The position numbers and the translations under genes were made by a program. This document shows, piece by piece, positions 55,069 to 64,000 of a stretch of 64,000 nucleotides of DNA. This stretch comes from Maribellus maritimus (GTDB lineage Bacteria > Bacteroidota > Bacteroidia > Bacteroidales > Prolixibacteraceae). The notes under the pieces were generated by a model. That model was not told the origin of the DNA and searched no databases. It saw nothing but the letters and a program-made list of their open reading frames with translations. The stretch lies in assembly GCF_022267315.1 (NCBI RefSeq), contig NZ_JAIKLE010000032.1, positions 1 to 64,000 on the forward strand, written 5' to 3'. How positions within the stretch are numbered: the first letter of the stretch is position 1; each line of letters begins with the position of its first letter.

Positions 55069-58000
55069 CTATTTGATGATTACTTTTTTATTGATTACCT
55101 CCCCGTTCTTATCCTCCATTCTGAAAAGATAAATACCGGGTACAAACGACTGTATTTCTATCCAGCCAGATTGAAAATTCTTTTTTTCGAGAATTAGAAC
55201 CCCAGCTAAATCAAATGCCTTAATATGTACTGATTTATTTCCTGTTTCAACAAAAATACGTTGCTTGCCCGGATTGGGATAAATCCGGATATCCTCAATG
55301 TCAGGTTTTTCTATTCCATCGGGAATTAGCACTGAAAGTTTTAAGGTATCAGAAAACAGTGTTAATTCCGGGAAAACCGAATTTGTAACCTGGCAGGTAT
55401 ATTTGCCACTGTCAGCCACTGTTGCGTTTTCGATTGAAAAGGTCAATTGGTTTGCACCTGTAATTTCTGTTCCGTCTTTATACCATACAAGGTCGTCCGA
55501 TTCTCCGCAAGTATAGTTGCTTATTGTAAATTCAATATTTTGATTTATAAAGACAGCTGTATCGGTTAAATTGCCAATTTTTGCCTGTGGAGCGTAAATA
55601 AACTCGTTAATCGATTTTAGTTCATTAACACTTGGCTCCAAATCAGCAAAGACAAATTTGTTGTTTGCAATGTTCAGGTATTTCAACGTCGATTCTTCTG
55701 AAATAATTGAAGTTTTTAGTGCACTTTTTTCAAATAACGATGTAAATATTCCGTTGAAATCGTTATTGGATAAATTCAGCCATTTTAGTGAATCGAAGTC
55801 TGCAAAATAGGCTGAAATATTTCCTTCCAGGTTTAAGCCGGAAAGATCAAGAGCTGTTACATGTCCATTTTCAACTGTTATTCTTTCCCACTCGCCAACA
55901 GAATAATTTATTGTATCTAACCAGTTTGTATTTTCTGACCAGTTGTTTCCGCCAAAATTGTCGAAGATTTCTATAAGAGCTTTGTATTCAGAAAGCGGAA
56001 CTCCGGCTCCTTTTATTTCTTCTGTAACCTGAACGGTTATTGCCCTGCTGTATAGTGTTAATTCAGTAGCAACAGGATTGATAATTTTACAATAATATTT
56101 CCCAGCATCGGAAAGTTGCAGGTCATTTAAAGCCAGAGTTGCTGTAGTTGCCCCATAGATACTACTTCCATTCTTATACCATTGATATTGGTCAGACGGA
56201 CCAGCAAAGTAATTTTCGATGGATAAGATAAGATTTTCGCCCGGTGATGTTTGTTGCAATGTAGAAACGCCGATAGAATCCTGCGGGACATAAATAAATT
56301 CTTTAAAACTGTTGTAGTTTTCCCATGAGAAAATAGCCTCAATATCGTTAAACTGAAGCTGGTTTCCTCCAAGATAAAGTGAGTCCATTTGGAGTAAGCT
56401 CGCTAGTTCATCCGGAATTTGACGATTATTATCTATGACAGCACTTTTGTTCAAATCGATTTCTCCAAGTAAGTTATAGTCAATATCAAATCTGTAAATG
56501 CTTTCCAAATTTTTGAGTTCAACGGGCAAAGGACCTGTGAGTTGATTATGACTTAAATCCAGAGTGAAAAGATTTGTGAGAGCGCCCAGATTTCCCGGGA
56601 TTGTTCCACTTAATCCGTTGTGTTCGAGTATTAAATGCCGTAGTTTTTTAAGATTTCCAATTTCTTCAGGAATTGGGCCGGTAAGATTGTTATTATCCAA
56701 CGCTAGAAATACAAGGCTTGTATCATTTCCAATTTCCGGTGGGATATTCCCTTCAAGCTTGTTACGACTAAGTTCCAATGAATTTAGCTTTTTCAATTGG
56801 CCAATACTGGCCGGTATTTCTCCGCTTAAGTTATTATTGCCAAGATGGAGTCTTTCGAGGTTGGTTAATTCTCCAATCCACGAGGGGAGAGGTCCTGTAA
56901 TATTATTGCCAAAAGCATAAAATTTTTCCAAGAAAATTAAATCTGCAAGTTCCTCAGGCAAAGCGCCGGTAACATTTGTAGAGTCCATTCTCAACATTCG
57001 CACATGACCATCTTCAACCTGCACTCCAGCCCATTCACCAACACTGCAGGTTACCGTGTCCAACCAGTTTTCGTTCCATTTCCAATTTTCTCCGTTATTA
57101 ACCGTATAAAATTTTTCCAAAGCTTTGTATTCAGATAATCGAACTCCGGCACCATGAACATCATTTATGGTAATTGTTGTGGAATAGTTAAAGATTGACA
57201 GGTCAGGAACTACAGAATTTGATATAATACAATAATATGAACCTTCGTCAGCTAACTGAACATTTTCCAATTCAAGTGTTTCCGAATTTCCTCCTGAAAT
57301 GGGATCATTGTTTTTTACCCACTGGAAAGTATCGTAATTACCGGGAAAATAGTGTGACATTGTGACTGTTATATTTTCACCAGGTTCCGCAGTAATTTCT
57401 TTCCTTTCATGAAGGCCATTTTGATAATTGTAACTAAAATCAATGAACCCGGGATAATTTGACCATGAAAAAATAGCTTCAATATCGTTAAACTGAAGAT
57501 AATTATACGATAATCGTAATGTGTTGAGTGAACTAATATTTCCTATTTCATCAGGTATCTGTCGTGCAACACGAGAACTATTTTCTGGCATTTTACCTAT
57601 CAAGTTTCGTTCCAGGTTTAAATACTGCAATTTATTTAGATTGCCTATTTCATTTGGAATTGGTCCTTCAATATGATTGTCAAATAAATTTAAAGATTGG
57701 AGGTTGTTAATCTTTTCAATTTCTTTAGGTATGCTGTTATTTAAGTTGTTGTTGTTTAATATTATGTGGGTTATGTGTTCTTCTGAAACCGTAATTCCAT
57801 ACCAGTCGGAAACCGAATGATTTGTTGTGTCTAGCCAGTTAGTATTATTATTCCAATTGATTCCATTCATTGAATTAAAAAGTACAACCAATGCGTCATA
57901 TTCCGACCGCGGAACTCCTCCAACCAATTCTTTGATTGTAACGTGTTTGTTCTTTGATTGTAATGTTAATTCTGCGACATCGGGATTGGTAACTACCAGA

Positions 58001-59739
58001 TAGTAAGAGCCGGAATCGTTTATGGTTACATTTGTTTTGTCATAAAAATCTTCAGTTTCACCTTCTAATGGCAAGCCGTCTTTGTACCATTGGAATAAAT
58101 CTCCTGAAGAAACAAAAAACGGATTTATACTCATTTCAAGAGTCTCGCCGGGAGTTAACTCCAATTCTTCTGTGAGATCTATTTTTTTTTGTGGTGAGTA
58201 AGTAAAATCACCTGAAAAGTTACAGTAATTTGTCAAGTCAAAGATTTCGATAATATGCTTAAAAACAAAACCGTTATTCTCAATATGCAAACTCGTCAGA
58301 TTTGATAAAATATCCAGACTTGAAAAGTTGGCATCATCAAGATTGTTTCCACTCAGGTCAAGTACTTCCAGCTTTGATAGTTGAAGTGGATTTTCAAAAG
58401 CTGCTTCCTGCAAATTGTTATCGGGCAGTTCAATTTTTGTCACGTGTCCGTTTGTAACAGTTATACCATACCAGTAGTTAGCAGAGGAATTTACAGTATC
58501 AAGCCAATTTTCATTGTTGAACCATTCTTCACCGAGTGTTGAATTGTACAATTCTACTAAACTGTTATATTCTGAAAGTGGGATTTTAGTTTGATCTAAG
58601 CTACAGTTTTCCGAATAACTGGCGTTTTCGTCTTTTGCCCAATCTTCATACGTTAAAGATTTTTCCTGATTATCAACCTGAATGCAAGTAAGGTCAGGGT
58701 TATTTATAGCACTAAAACCTGTGTGAGGGTCAGCACTTGTCATATTCAGATTGTTCCCGTTTTTTGCGTTTAGCCATGCAAGCTTGTTATTGTCGCATTT
58801 AAGCAGAATTAATTTATTATTTTCACTAATATCCAGGTTTTCAACTTGGTTATCAGAACACTGTAGATAGAATAAGTTTGGATTTGTAGCTACATTTAAT
58901 GTTGAAAGTTGATTATTGGAACATAGCAAATTCATAAGTAACAAGTTATTTGAAACATCCAGTGTTTGAAGCAAATTGTTCTGACAGGTCAATTCAATCA
59001 ATTCACTACTATTACTCACATTGAGGTTGGCTATCTGATTTGAATAACATTCAATATGGCGCAGAGCGGTATTATTTGAAAGATCAAGATCTGAAATATT
59101 ATTTTCAAAACAATTAAGAAGAGTTAAATTAGAATTATTTGAGAGATTTAGTATTTTAATTTCATTAAAACAACAGTTTAAGGAACTCAATTCGGTGTTG
59201 GCACTAATGTCAATATTCGTAAGATGATTTAGGTTACAATTTAGGCTTCTAAGTTCTAAACAATTTTTTACATCCAAATTTATCAGTTGATTTTCCGAAC
59301 AATTTATACTATTTAAAGCGATATTGTTGCTAATATCCAGATTTGATAAATTGTTTTTAGAACAATCTATCCAGTGTAGCTGACTACAGCTGCTTATATT
59401 TAAATCGGTGATTTTGTTATTTTTACATTCCAGACCCCATAGATTTATATTTTCACTCAAATTGAGACTTACAATATTATTATAGTTACAATATAAGTTA
59501 AGCAAATATGTAAAATCTTCAATCCCTGTCAAGTCAGATATATTTTTAGAGTTGATATTTAAGTCAGTAATTACGTTAATATTTGCTGTAGGCACTGAAT
59601 CATTCAACTCCCCGGAATCATATCCCAGGTTGATGAGGGCTTGTTCAAAGTTGTCGTCGGGAATATAAGTGTTTTGTGCGTTAAGGTTGGCAAATGTAAA
59701 AAACAGAAGAAATGCGAAGAGGAGGTTTACTTGTTTCAT
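55069..59739 (-). CDS. Giant LRR and Ig-like surface protein with T9SS tail
   Basis: A 1556-residue exported protein. Signal peptide MKQVNLLFAFLLFFTFANLNAQ. Residues 60-355 hold about 13 repeats of 21 residues with the pattern LxxLNCxxNxLxxLDISNN. Four modules follow, starting near 386, 609, 864 and 1245, each opening (V/I)PxSEYxAL and continuing to GxxWxxNxNWLDT and a strand with ITVxxGHV, then plant-type LRRs and an Ig-like domain with WYKDG and YYC-like ends. The last 75 residues (IRIYPNPGKQRIFVETG...KKVIIK) are a type A T9SS sorting tail, so it is secreted and probably surface-attached. Confidence 0.92.
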   Translation of the reverse strand: MKQVNLLFAFLLFFTFANLNAQNTYIPDDNFEQALINLGYDSGELNDSVPTANINVITDLNINSKNISDLTGIEDFTYLLNLYCNYNNIVSLNLSENINLWGLECKNNKITDLNISSCSQLHWIDCSKNNLSNLDISNNIALNSINCSENQLINLDVKNCLELRSLNCNLNHLTNIDISANTELSSLNCCFNEIKILNLSNNSNLTLLNCFENNISDLDLSNNTALRHIECYSNQIANLNVSNSSELIELTCQNNLLQTLDVSNNLLLMNLLCSNNQLSTLNVATNPNLFYLQCSDNQVENLDISENNKLILLKCDNNKLAWLNAKNGNNLNMTSADPHTGFSAINNPDLTCIQVDNQEKSLTYEDWAKDENASYSENCSLDQTKIPLSEYNSLVELYNSTLGEEWFNNENWLDTVNSSANYWYGITVTNGHVTKIELPDNNLQEAAFENPLQLSKLEVLDLSGNNLDDANFSSLDILSNLTSLHIENNGFVFKHIIEIFDLTNYCNFSGDFTYSPQKKIDLTEELELTPGETLEMSINPFFVSSGDLFQWYKDGLPLEGETEDFYDKTNVTINDSGSYYLVVTNPDVAELTLQSKNKHVTIKELVGGVPRSEYDALVVLFNSMNGINWNNNTNWLDTTNHSVSDWYGITVSEEHITHIILNNNNLNNSIPKEIEKINNLQSLNLFDNHIEGPIPNEIGNLNKLQYLNLERNLIGKMPENSSRVARQIPDEIGNISSLNTLRLSYNYLQFNDIEAIFSWSNYPGFIDFSYNYQNGLHERKEITAEPGENITVTMSHYFPGNYDTFQWVKNNDPISGGNSETLELENVQLADEGSYYCIISNSVVPDLSIFNYSTTITINDVHGAGVRLSEYKALEKFYTVNNGENWKWNENWLDTVTCSVGEWAGVQVEDGHVRMLRMDSTNVTGALPEELADLIFLEKFYAFGNNITGPLPSWIGELTNLERLHLGNNNLSGEIPASIGQLKKLNSLELSRNKLEGNIPPEIGNDTSLVFLALDNNNLTGPIPEEIGNLKKLRHLILEHNGLSGTIPGNLGALTNLFTLDLSHNQLTGPLPVELKNLESIYRFDIDYNLLGEIDLNKSAVIDNNRQIPDELASLLQMDSLYLGGNQLQFNDIEAIFSWENYNSFKEFIYVPQDSIGVSTLQQTSPGENLILSIENYFAGPSDQYQWYKNGSSIYGATTATLALNDLQLSDAGKYYCKIINPVATELTLYSRAITVQVTEEIKGAGVPLSEYKALIEIFDNFGGNNWSENTNWLDTINYSVGEWERITVENGHVTALDLSGLNLEGNISAYFADFDSLKWLNLSNNDFNGIFTSLFEKSALKTSIISEESTLKYLNIANNKFVFADLEPSVNELKSINEFIYAPQAKIGNLTDTAVFINQNIEFTISNYTCGESDDLVWYKDGTEITGANQLTFSIENATVADSGKYTCQVTNSVFPELTLFSDTLKLSVLIPDGIEKPDIEDIRIYPNPGKQRIFVETGNKSVHIKAFDLAGVLILEKKNFQSGWIEIQSFVPGIYLFRMEDKNGEVINKKVIIK

Positions 59740-59820
59740 TGATTTTGGTTTTTATTGATTTTTAACAAAATAAAAATAACAAAATAATGAAACGAGCATA
59801 TCGTTTTATGTTTTTTAAAA

Positions 59821-59858
59821 TAAAAAAAGCCACTCAAATATGAGCAGCTTCTTTTTTT
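59821..59858 (-). terminator. Terminator of the cysteine-repeat gene
   Basis: GCCACTCA and TGAGCAGC form an imperfect stem around AATA, with A runs and T runs at its sides. It lies 20 bp past the stop of the gene at 59878. Confidence 0.7.
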
Positions 59859-59877
59859 TATATTACAAATTATGTCA

Positions 59878-60237
59878 TTATTCGGTACCTTCTTCTGATT
59901 TTTTCTCTTTACTGGTTTGCGCTTCCGCTGTCTTTACAGCTTTGTCGCCACAACCAGCAGATTTTGCAGATGCAGTACCTACTGCTTTTGGTTTATCACC
60001 ACAGCCCGCTGATTTTGCAGATGCACTGGCAGTTTTAACTGCTTTGTCTCCGCATCCTGCACTTTTTGTTGCTTTCGCTTCTTTTGCTTTTGTTTCGTCA
60101 CCTTCCGGTGCTTTTTTGTTATCTTCTGCAACAACTGTTACATTGTTGTTATCAACAACAACCATTTTCGCGCTTGCTGTTGAAACTGAAATTCCATAAA
60201 CTGCAACTAATGCCAGAACAAATAATACCTTTTTCAT
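59878..60237 (-). CDS. Exported small protein with SAGCGDK repeats
   Basis: A 119-residue protein. Signal peptide MKKVLFVLALVAVYGISVSTASA. The mature part is low-complexity, rich in Ala, Lys, Ser, Gly and Glu, and repeats (T/A)KSAGCGDK three times, each repeat carrying one cysteine. No enzymatic fold is expected; the single cysteines in GCGDK could bind metal or be modified. It is monocistronic with its own terminator. I know no characterised homologue. Confidence 0.75.
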   Translation of the reverse strand: MKKVLFVLALVAVYGISVSTASAKMVVVDNNNVTVVAEDNKKAPEGDETKAKEAKATKSAGCGDKAVKTASASAKSAGCGDKPKAVGTASAKSAGCGDKAVKTAEAQTSKEKKSEEGTE

Positions 60238-60428
60238 GATTTTCTAATTTTAAGTTATAAAATATAAATTTTACAATTCTCAATGTTAATTTAGATTCAA
60301 TAATAATAAGATTTTTAATTAACACAAAAGAATTAAAAGATATTTTTGTATTTTTATTTTAAACTGTTTGTAACTAATTGTTTTTTAGTTGATTTTGTAA
60401 AAGTTAATGAGTTGTTAATGGTGCTGTG

Positions 60429-61820
60429 TTAATTTCCGAGTTTACAGATGGCTTCAGGTGTAATTAAGCGCTCAAATTCTTCCAGTGTCATCACACCTGA
60501 TTTTAAAACCGATTCTTTAATGGAAAGTTTTTCTTTTTTTGACAATTGGGCTATTTTACTTGCTTTTTCATAACCAATTTTGGGAATAAGGGCTGTTACT
60601 GTAGCGGTTGAACTTTCAACATTCCTTAAACAAACTTCTTCGTTGGCAGTAATACCTGCAACACAATGTTTGTTAAAAATATCGCATGCATTTTTTAAAA
60701 ACAGAAGACTTTCCAGCAGTGCGTTTGTGATGATTGGCATAAACTGATTCAGTTCCAGGTTTCCTGAGCTACAGGCCTGAAAGATAATCTGATCGTTTCC
60801 TGCCACCTGTAATGCCACCTGTGCCACTGCTTCGGGAATAACCGGGTTTATTTTTCCCGGCATAATGGAGGAACCTGCCTGTTTTTGAGGGAGGTTGATT
60901 TCGCCTAATCCGGCATCAGGGCCAGAGGAAAGCAAACGCAAATCGTTACTTATTTTAAGGAGGTTGGAGGCATGTGCTTTTAAAATCCCCGATACTTCAA
61001 CAAAAACGTCGTTGTTTTGTGTTCCGTCAATGAGGTTTTCGTTTCTGGCCAATCCAATGTTTGTATTTTCACGTAAGCTTTCAACTACTCTGAAGATGAA
61101 TTTTTTAGGGGCCCCCAGTCCGGTTCCGATGGCTGTTCCTCCCAGGTTGACCACACGTAAACGTTCTTCGCATTTATATATCCGCCATCTGTCACGGTTA
61201 AATGCTTCGGCATATGCACTCATTTCGCGCCCGAGAGTAGTAAGAACAGCATCTTGCAGTTGAGTCCTCCCAATTTTTATGATGTGCGCGAATTCTTTTT
61301 CTTTTTGCTGAAAAATTTCCTGTAGTTCAAGTACTTTTTGTTCCAGGTCGCGAAGCAGACGAATTGCGGCGATTTTAAGTGCTGTCGGATAAGTATCGTT
61401 GGTTGACTGGTGAAGATTAATATCGTCGAGAGGCGAAATGATTTGATAGTCTCCCGGCTTTTTGCCTAAAATTTGTAGCGCCCGGTTGGCAATTACCTCA
61501 TTTACGTTCATATTTGTTGAGGTGCCTGCTCCTCCCTGAAATACATCAACTAAAATATGTTCGTTCAGCAATCCGTTACTCATTTCAGAACAAGCTTTTT
61601 CAATGGCCGAAGACTTCTCCTTTGAGTCCCAAAAACCAAGGTCATTATTGATTTGTGTACAGGCCAATTTTACCTCACCGTATGCACAAATAAATTCGGA
61701 AGGAATTTTTCTGTTTGTAATTGGAAAGTTCTCCACTGCGCGTGCCGTATGGATTCCCCAAAGAGCATCTGTAGGAATTTGTTTTTTGCCCAAATAGTCA
61801 GATTCTGTTCTAAATTTCAT
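60429..61820 (-). CDS. aspA: Aspartate ammonia-lyase
   Basis: A 463-residue tetrameric fumarase/aspartase-superfamily enzyme converting aspartate to fumarate and ammonia. The start FRTESDYLGKKQIPTDALWGIHTARA, GGAGTSTNMNVNEVIANRAL near residue 95, and the signature GSSIMPGKINPVIPEAV near 315 (catalytic Ser in SS) identify it. Fumarase class II also carries GSSxMPGK, but the N-terminal and NDTYPTALKIA segments fit aspartase. Aspartate can thus feed the fumarate/succinate branch of fermentation. Confidence 0.9.
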   Translation of the reverse strand: MKFRTESDYLGKKQIPTDALWGIHTARAVENFPITNRKIPSEFICAYGEVKLACTQINNDLGFWDSKEKSSAIEKACSEMSNGLLNEHILVDVFQGGAGTSTNMNVNEVIANRALQILGKKPGDYQIISPLDDINLHQSTNDTYPTALKIAAIRLLRDLEQKVLELQEIFQQKEKEFAHIIKIGRTQLQDAVLTTLGREMSAYAEAFNRDRWRIYKCEERLRVVNLGGTAIGTGLGAPKKFIFRVVESLRENTNIGLARNENLIDGTQNNDVFVEVSGILKAHASNLLKISNDLRLLSSGPDAGLGEINLPQKQAGSSIMPGKINPVIPEAVAQVALQVAGNDQIIFQACSSGNLELNQFMPIITNALLESLLFLKNACDIFNKHCVAGITANEEVCLRNVESSTATVTALIPKIGYEKASKIAQLSKKEKLSIKESVLKSGVMTLEEFERLITPEAICKLGN

Positions 61821-61877
61821 TGATATATTAATCTGTATATTTTTTTAATTTGCAAATTGCTTCTCCAATTTATAGCG

Positions 61878-63275
61878 TTAACAATACACATCATCTCTTC
61901 CCGCCTCAACACGTTTAACCAGTTTTTCGGCTCTCTGTCTGGCAATTCCGTCCATTTCGGCAATCGTTTTTTGAATCAGTTCATTTCCTGTTTTAACAGT
62001 TTCCGGTTGGGCATAATTTTGAAGATATTCCTTAAAAGAGGACAAAGCATTTGGTGCACAATGTAATTTTATATCTCCTGGTTTTGCCAAATCCATAAAA
62101 TCCTGACCGGTTCTGCCTAAACGGTAACAGGCAGTGCAAAACGACGGAACATATCCCATGGAAGCCACGTCGCGAATGACTTCATCCAGGGGACGGTGGT
62201 CGCCTAAACTAAACTGTCCGGAAGGATCATCTTCGGTTTCTTCTTCGTAACCCCCCGGATTGGTGCGGCTTCCTGCAGAAATCTGGCTTACTCCCAATGC
62301 AAAGGTTTCGCGGCGCATTTTTGCAGTTTCCCTTGTTGACATAATGATTCCGGTGTAAGGTACCGCCAGTCTCAGGATGGCAACTATTTTTCTAAAATCA
62401 ATATCGGAAACCGGAAACGGGGGATGGGATGCCAGGTCGCTTCCGGTAGCCGGTTCCAAACGCGGAACACTAATGGTGTGCGGACCGACACCAAATTTAT
62501 CTTCCAGTTCAAAAATATGCTGCATCATTGCCAGAATCTCAAAACGATAATCAAACAAGCCAAAAAGGACACCAATTCCCACATCGTCAATACCGGCTTC
62601 TATCGCACGGTGTAACGACCAAACGCGCCAGTTATAGTCGCGCTTTTTCCCTCCTAAATGAACTTTTTTATAAGTTTCCCTGTGATAGGTTTCCTGGAAA
62701 ATCTGATATGTTCCGATGCCTTCAGATTTTAACATTTTAAATTCTTCGGTACTTAACGGGGCAATATTTACGTTTACCCGCCTGGTTTCGCCGTGTTGGG
62801 TTTTAACACTGTAAATGGTCCGGATGGAATCGAGAATATACTGAAATCCCTGGTTGGGATATGACTCGCCGGCAACCATAAGGATTCGTTTGTGTCCCTG
62901 GTTAATCAGCACCTCAACTTCGCGGGCAATGTGTTCCTGCGACAAGGCATTTCTTACAATATCTTTGTTGGTAGCGCGGAAAGCACAATAAACACATTCG
63001 TTAGAGCACATATTTGAAATATAGAGCGGAGCAAATAAAACCAACCGTTTCCCGTAAATTGTTTCTTTTACTTCGTTTGCTGTATTAAATAGTTCCCCCA
63101 GCATTTCTGGATCGCTAATACCGGTCAAAACAGCAACATCGGCTAAGTTCAGGCCTTTCATTTTCCGTGCTTTTGAAAGTACTTCTCTTACTTGTGCAGT
63201 CTCAGCTTTCTGATGGTTTTTTAGAGTGTCCCAAATGTTTTGTTCGTTTATAAAATTTGCAGGTACGTTATACAT
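61878..63275 (-). CDS. hydG: [FeFe]-hydrogenase H-cluster radical SAM maturase HydG
   Basis: A 465-residue radical SAM enzyme that cleaves tyrosine to make CO and cyanide ligands for the hydrogenase H-cluster. The radical SAM cysteines are in CSNECVYC near residue 91 (CX3CX2C), and the second cluster motif near the C-terminus is CTACYRLGRTGQDFMDLAK with Cys at LHC, the CX2CX22C site of HydG that separates it from ThiH. A TM1266-type regulator lies 68 bp upstream. HydE, HydF and the hydrogenase itself are not in the window. Confidence 0.94.
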   Translation of the reverse strand: MYNVPANFINEQNIWDTLKNHQKAETAQVREVLSKARKMKGLNLADVAVLTGISDPEMLGELFNTANEVKETIYGKRLVLFAPLYISNMCSNECVYCAFRATNKDIVRNALSQEHIAREVEVLINQGHKRILMVAGESYPNQGFQYILDSIRTIYSVKTQHGETRRVNVNIAPLSTEEFKMLKSEGIGTYQIFQETYHRETYKKVHLGGKKRDYNWRVWSLHRAIEAGIDDVGIGVLFGLFDYRFEILAMMQHIFELEDKFGVGPHTISVPRLEPATGSDLASHPPFPVSDIDFRKIVAILRLAVPYTGIIMSTRETAKMRRETFALGVSQISAGSRTNPGGYEEETEDDPSGQFSLGDHRPLDEVIRDVASMGYVPSFCTACYRLGRTGQDFMDLAKPGDIKLHCAPNALSSFKEYLQNYAQPETVKTGNELIQKTIAEMDGIARQRAEKLVKRVEAGRDDVYC

Positions 63276-63343
63276 GGTCGTAGTTTTTATTTGTTTTAGA
63301 AATAGAAAATTTCATTTTTTGAAGATTTTACCTGTCAACCTTC

Positions 63344-63652
63344 TCACTTTTTTGCCAGTCCAGATTTTACAGAAACACCGGGAATATTTCCCAATTTTCC
63401 GGTTAATGTTCCAAGTTGATCTGTTGTTGCATCAATTACCAGTGTTATAATCGAAGTATTTCCTTTGGCATTGGGCAATCCGGTTCTGGCCAAAATAATA
63501 TCAGAATACTGACTTAATGCCTGGTTTACCACACCTGCACATTTCTCACGGTCATCAATAATAATTCCGACAAAGCCAAGTCTTTTTTGATTTTCTTTCA
63601 CGTATAAAAATTTTACGCGGGAATTTTTTTGGGAAGCGATTGAATAAACCAT
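63344..63652 (-). CDS. TM1266-type iron-only hydrogenase system regulator
   Basis: A 102-residue ACT-like protein. The motif KRLGFVGIIIDDREKCAGVVNQAL and the ending LGNIPGVSVKSGLAKK match the TM1266 family found with [FeFe]-hydrogenase maturation genes. Family members are about 80 residues; an in-frame GTG about 17 codons in (VKENQKRLGF) would give that length, while ATG 63652 gives a longer N-terminus. It is next to hydG on the same strand. Confidence 0.85.
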   Translation of the reverse strand: MVYSIASQKNSRVKFLYVKENQKRLGFVGIIIDDREKCAGVVNQALSQYSDIILARTGLPNAKGNTSIITLVIDATTDQLGTLTGKLGNIPGVSVKSGLAKK

Positions 63653-63811
63653 CTGAATTTCAGAATAATCCTCTATCTTCTTAATTTATTCTTTTAAATT
63701 TTCCCTAAAGTCAGCTATTGGCCTTCCCGCAGGATTCTGTTGTAAAAGTAATGGATAAATGTTCAGAATTAAATGAGAAATGCCGCAAAGTTTTTATGTT
63801 GTTCAACCTGT

Positions 63812-64000
63812 TTATTGCGAAATAATAGTGCCTCGGTAATAACGTGAAACAGACTTTTGTGTGGAAGTGGTAAGTTCAAAGTTGATTGGGACGGTATAAC
63901 TTACATTAACAGGCTTCCCTTTTTGAGAGCCGGGTTTCCAATCCGGCATTTCTTTTATAACCCTGATTGCTTCGGCATCAAGTAATGGATGAACACTTTT
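63812..64000 (-). CDS. C-terminus of a TonB-type energy transducer (cut by window edge)
   Basis: 62 codons before a TAA: KSVHPLLDAEAIRVIKEMP, then DWKPGSQKGKPVNVSYTVPINF, the exact pattern of the TonB C-terminal domain that contacts outer-membrane TonB boxes. The N-terminus lies outside the window. The gap 63653-63811 shows no other gene. Confidence 0.88.
   Translation of the reverse strand, partial: KSVHPLLDAEAIRVIKEMPDWKPGSQKGKPVNVSYTVPINFELTTSTQKSVSRYYRGTIISQ

Noticed and set aside
59840-60199. A 119-codon plus-strand frame opposite the cysteine-repeat gene
   Set aside because: Its repeats (ADFADA-like) are simply the complement of the SAGCGDK repeats; the minus-strand frame has the signal peptide and terminator.
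1-64000. CRISPR arrays, phage genes, rRNA operons and replication origins
   Set aside because: I looked for regularly spaced repeats, integrase-phage modules, rRNA signatures and DnaA-box clusters and found none; xerD is a housekeeping recombinase.

Overview
This window reads as chromosomal DNA of a Bacteroidota bacterium, most likely an anaerobic or facultative member of Bacteroidales/Marinilabiliales. The evidence is a SusC/SusD pair with an ECF sigma/FecR regulatory couple, a second sigma/FecR locus, a type IX secretion C-terminal tail, Bacteroidota-style -7 boxes (TAnnTTTG), a tmRNA tag ending in NYALAA, Bacteroidota-type OadG/OadA/OadB subunits, and [FeFe]-hydrogenase maturation genes. 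No taxon below phylum can be proved from the sequence alone.

Layout. 1-910: accessory edge with a transposase-like N-terminus, REP-like hairpins and an AT-rich two-helix membrane protein. 911-3921: tmRNA (minus) and a secreted VCBS-repeat protein. 3922-7726: a minus-strand set of acyl-CoA synthetase, a plant-glucuronokinase-like GHMP kinase and a GalU-type nucleotidyltransferase. 7804-15195: a galactose block made of galM, a divergent GntR/LacI-type regulator, galT-galK, a NUDIX-fold regulator and an SGLT-type symporter; a tandem direct-repeat operator is shared by galM and galTK. 15283-19548: metallophosphatase, two identical tRNA-Asp genes, a membrane protein with a cytoplasmic N-terminal domain, and a DoxX-TIM-barrel fusion. 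19529-27159: an esterase remnant and a SusD-SusC-FecR-sigma locus. 27380-31431: an FNR-like box, a structured terminator-ended segment and oadG-oadA-oadB.

31645-43786 is mostly housekeeping: a small outer-membrane barrel, argF-arcC, ftsK, lolA, pyk, aroQ, xerD and pckA. 43844-48947 is a decaying block. An ABC permease is broken at an A8/T8 run and an STN/CarboxypepD protein carries three lesions, while the adjacent thioredoxin, ABC ATPase, FecR and sigma genes are intact. 49170-55024 holds a small membrane protein, a TIGR01777 epimerase, tandem ClC chloride channels with CBS domains, and a Tat-exported glycosylasparaginase. 55069-59739 is one 1556-residue LRR/Ig-like T9SS cargo protein. 59878-64000 has a cysteine-repeat exported peptide, aspA, hydG, a TM1266-type hydrogenase regulator and the C-terminus of a TonB protein.

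The genes suggest fermentative sugar metabolism: the Leloir pathway for galactose, UDP-sugar formation, PEP/pyruvate/oxaloacetate conversion by Pyk, PckA and a Na+-pumping decarboxylase, aspartate-fumarate conversion, carbamoyl-phosphate ATP recovery, and hydrogen metabolism. The points most worth follow-up are the shared gal direct-repeat operator, the glucuronokinase-like/GalU pair, the possible structured RNA after the FNR-like box, the four mutually complementary segments in the susC leader, the DoxX-Tat-TIM fusion, the cysteine-repeat peptide, and the clustered gene decay beside an intact regulatory pair.
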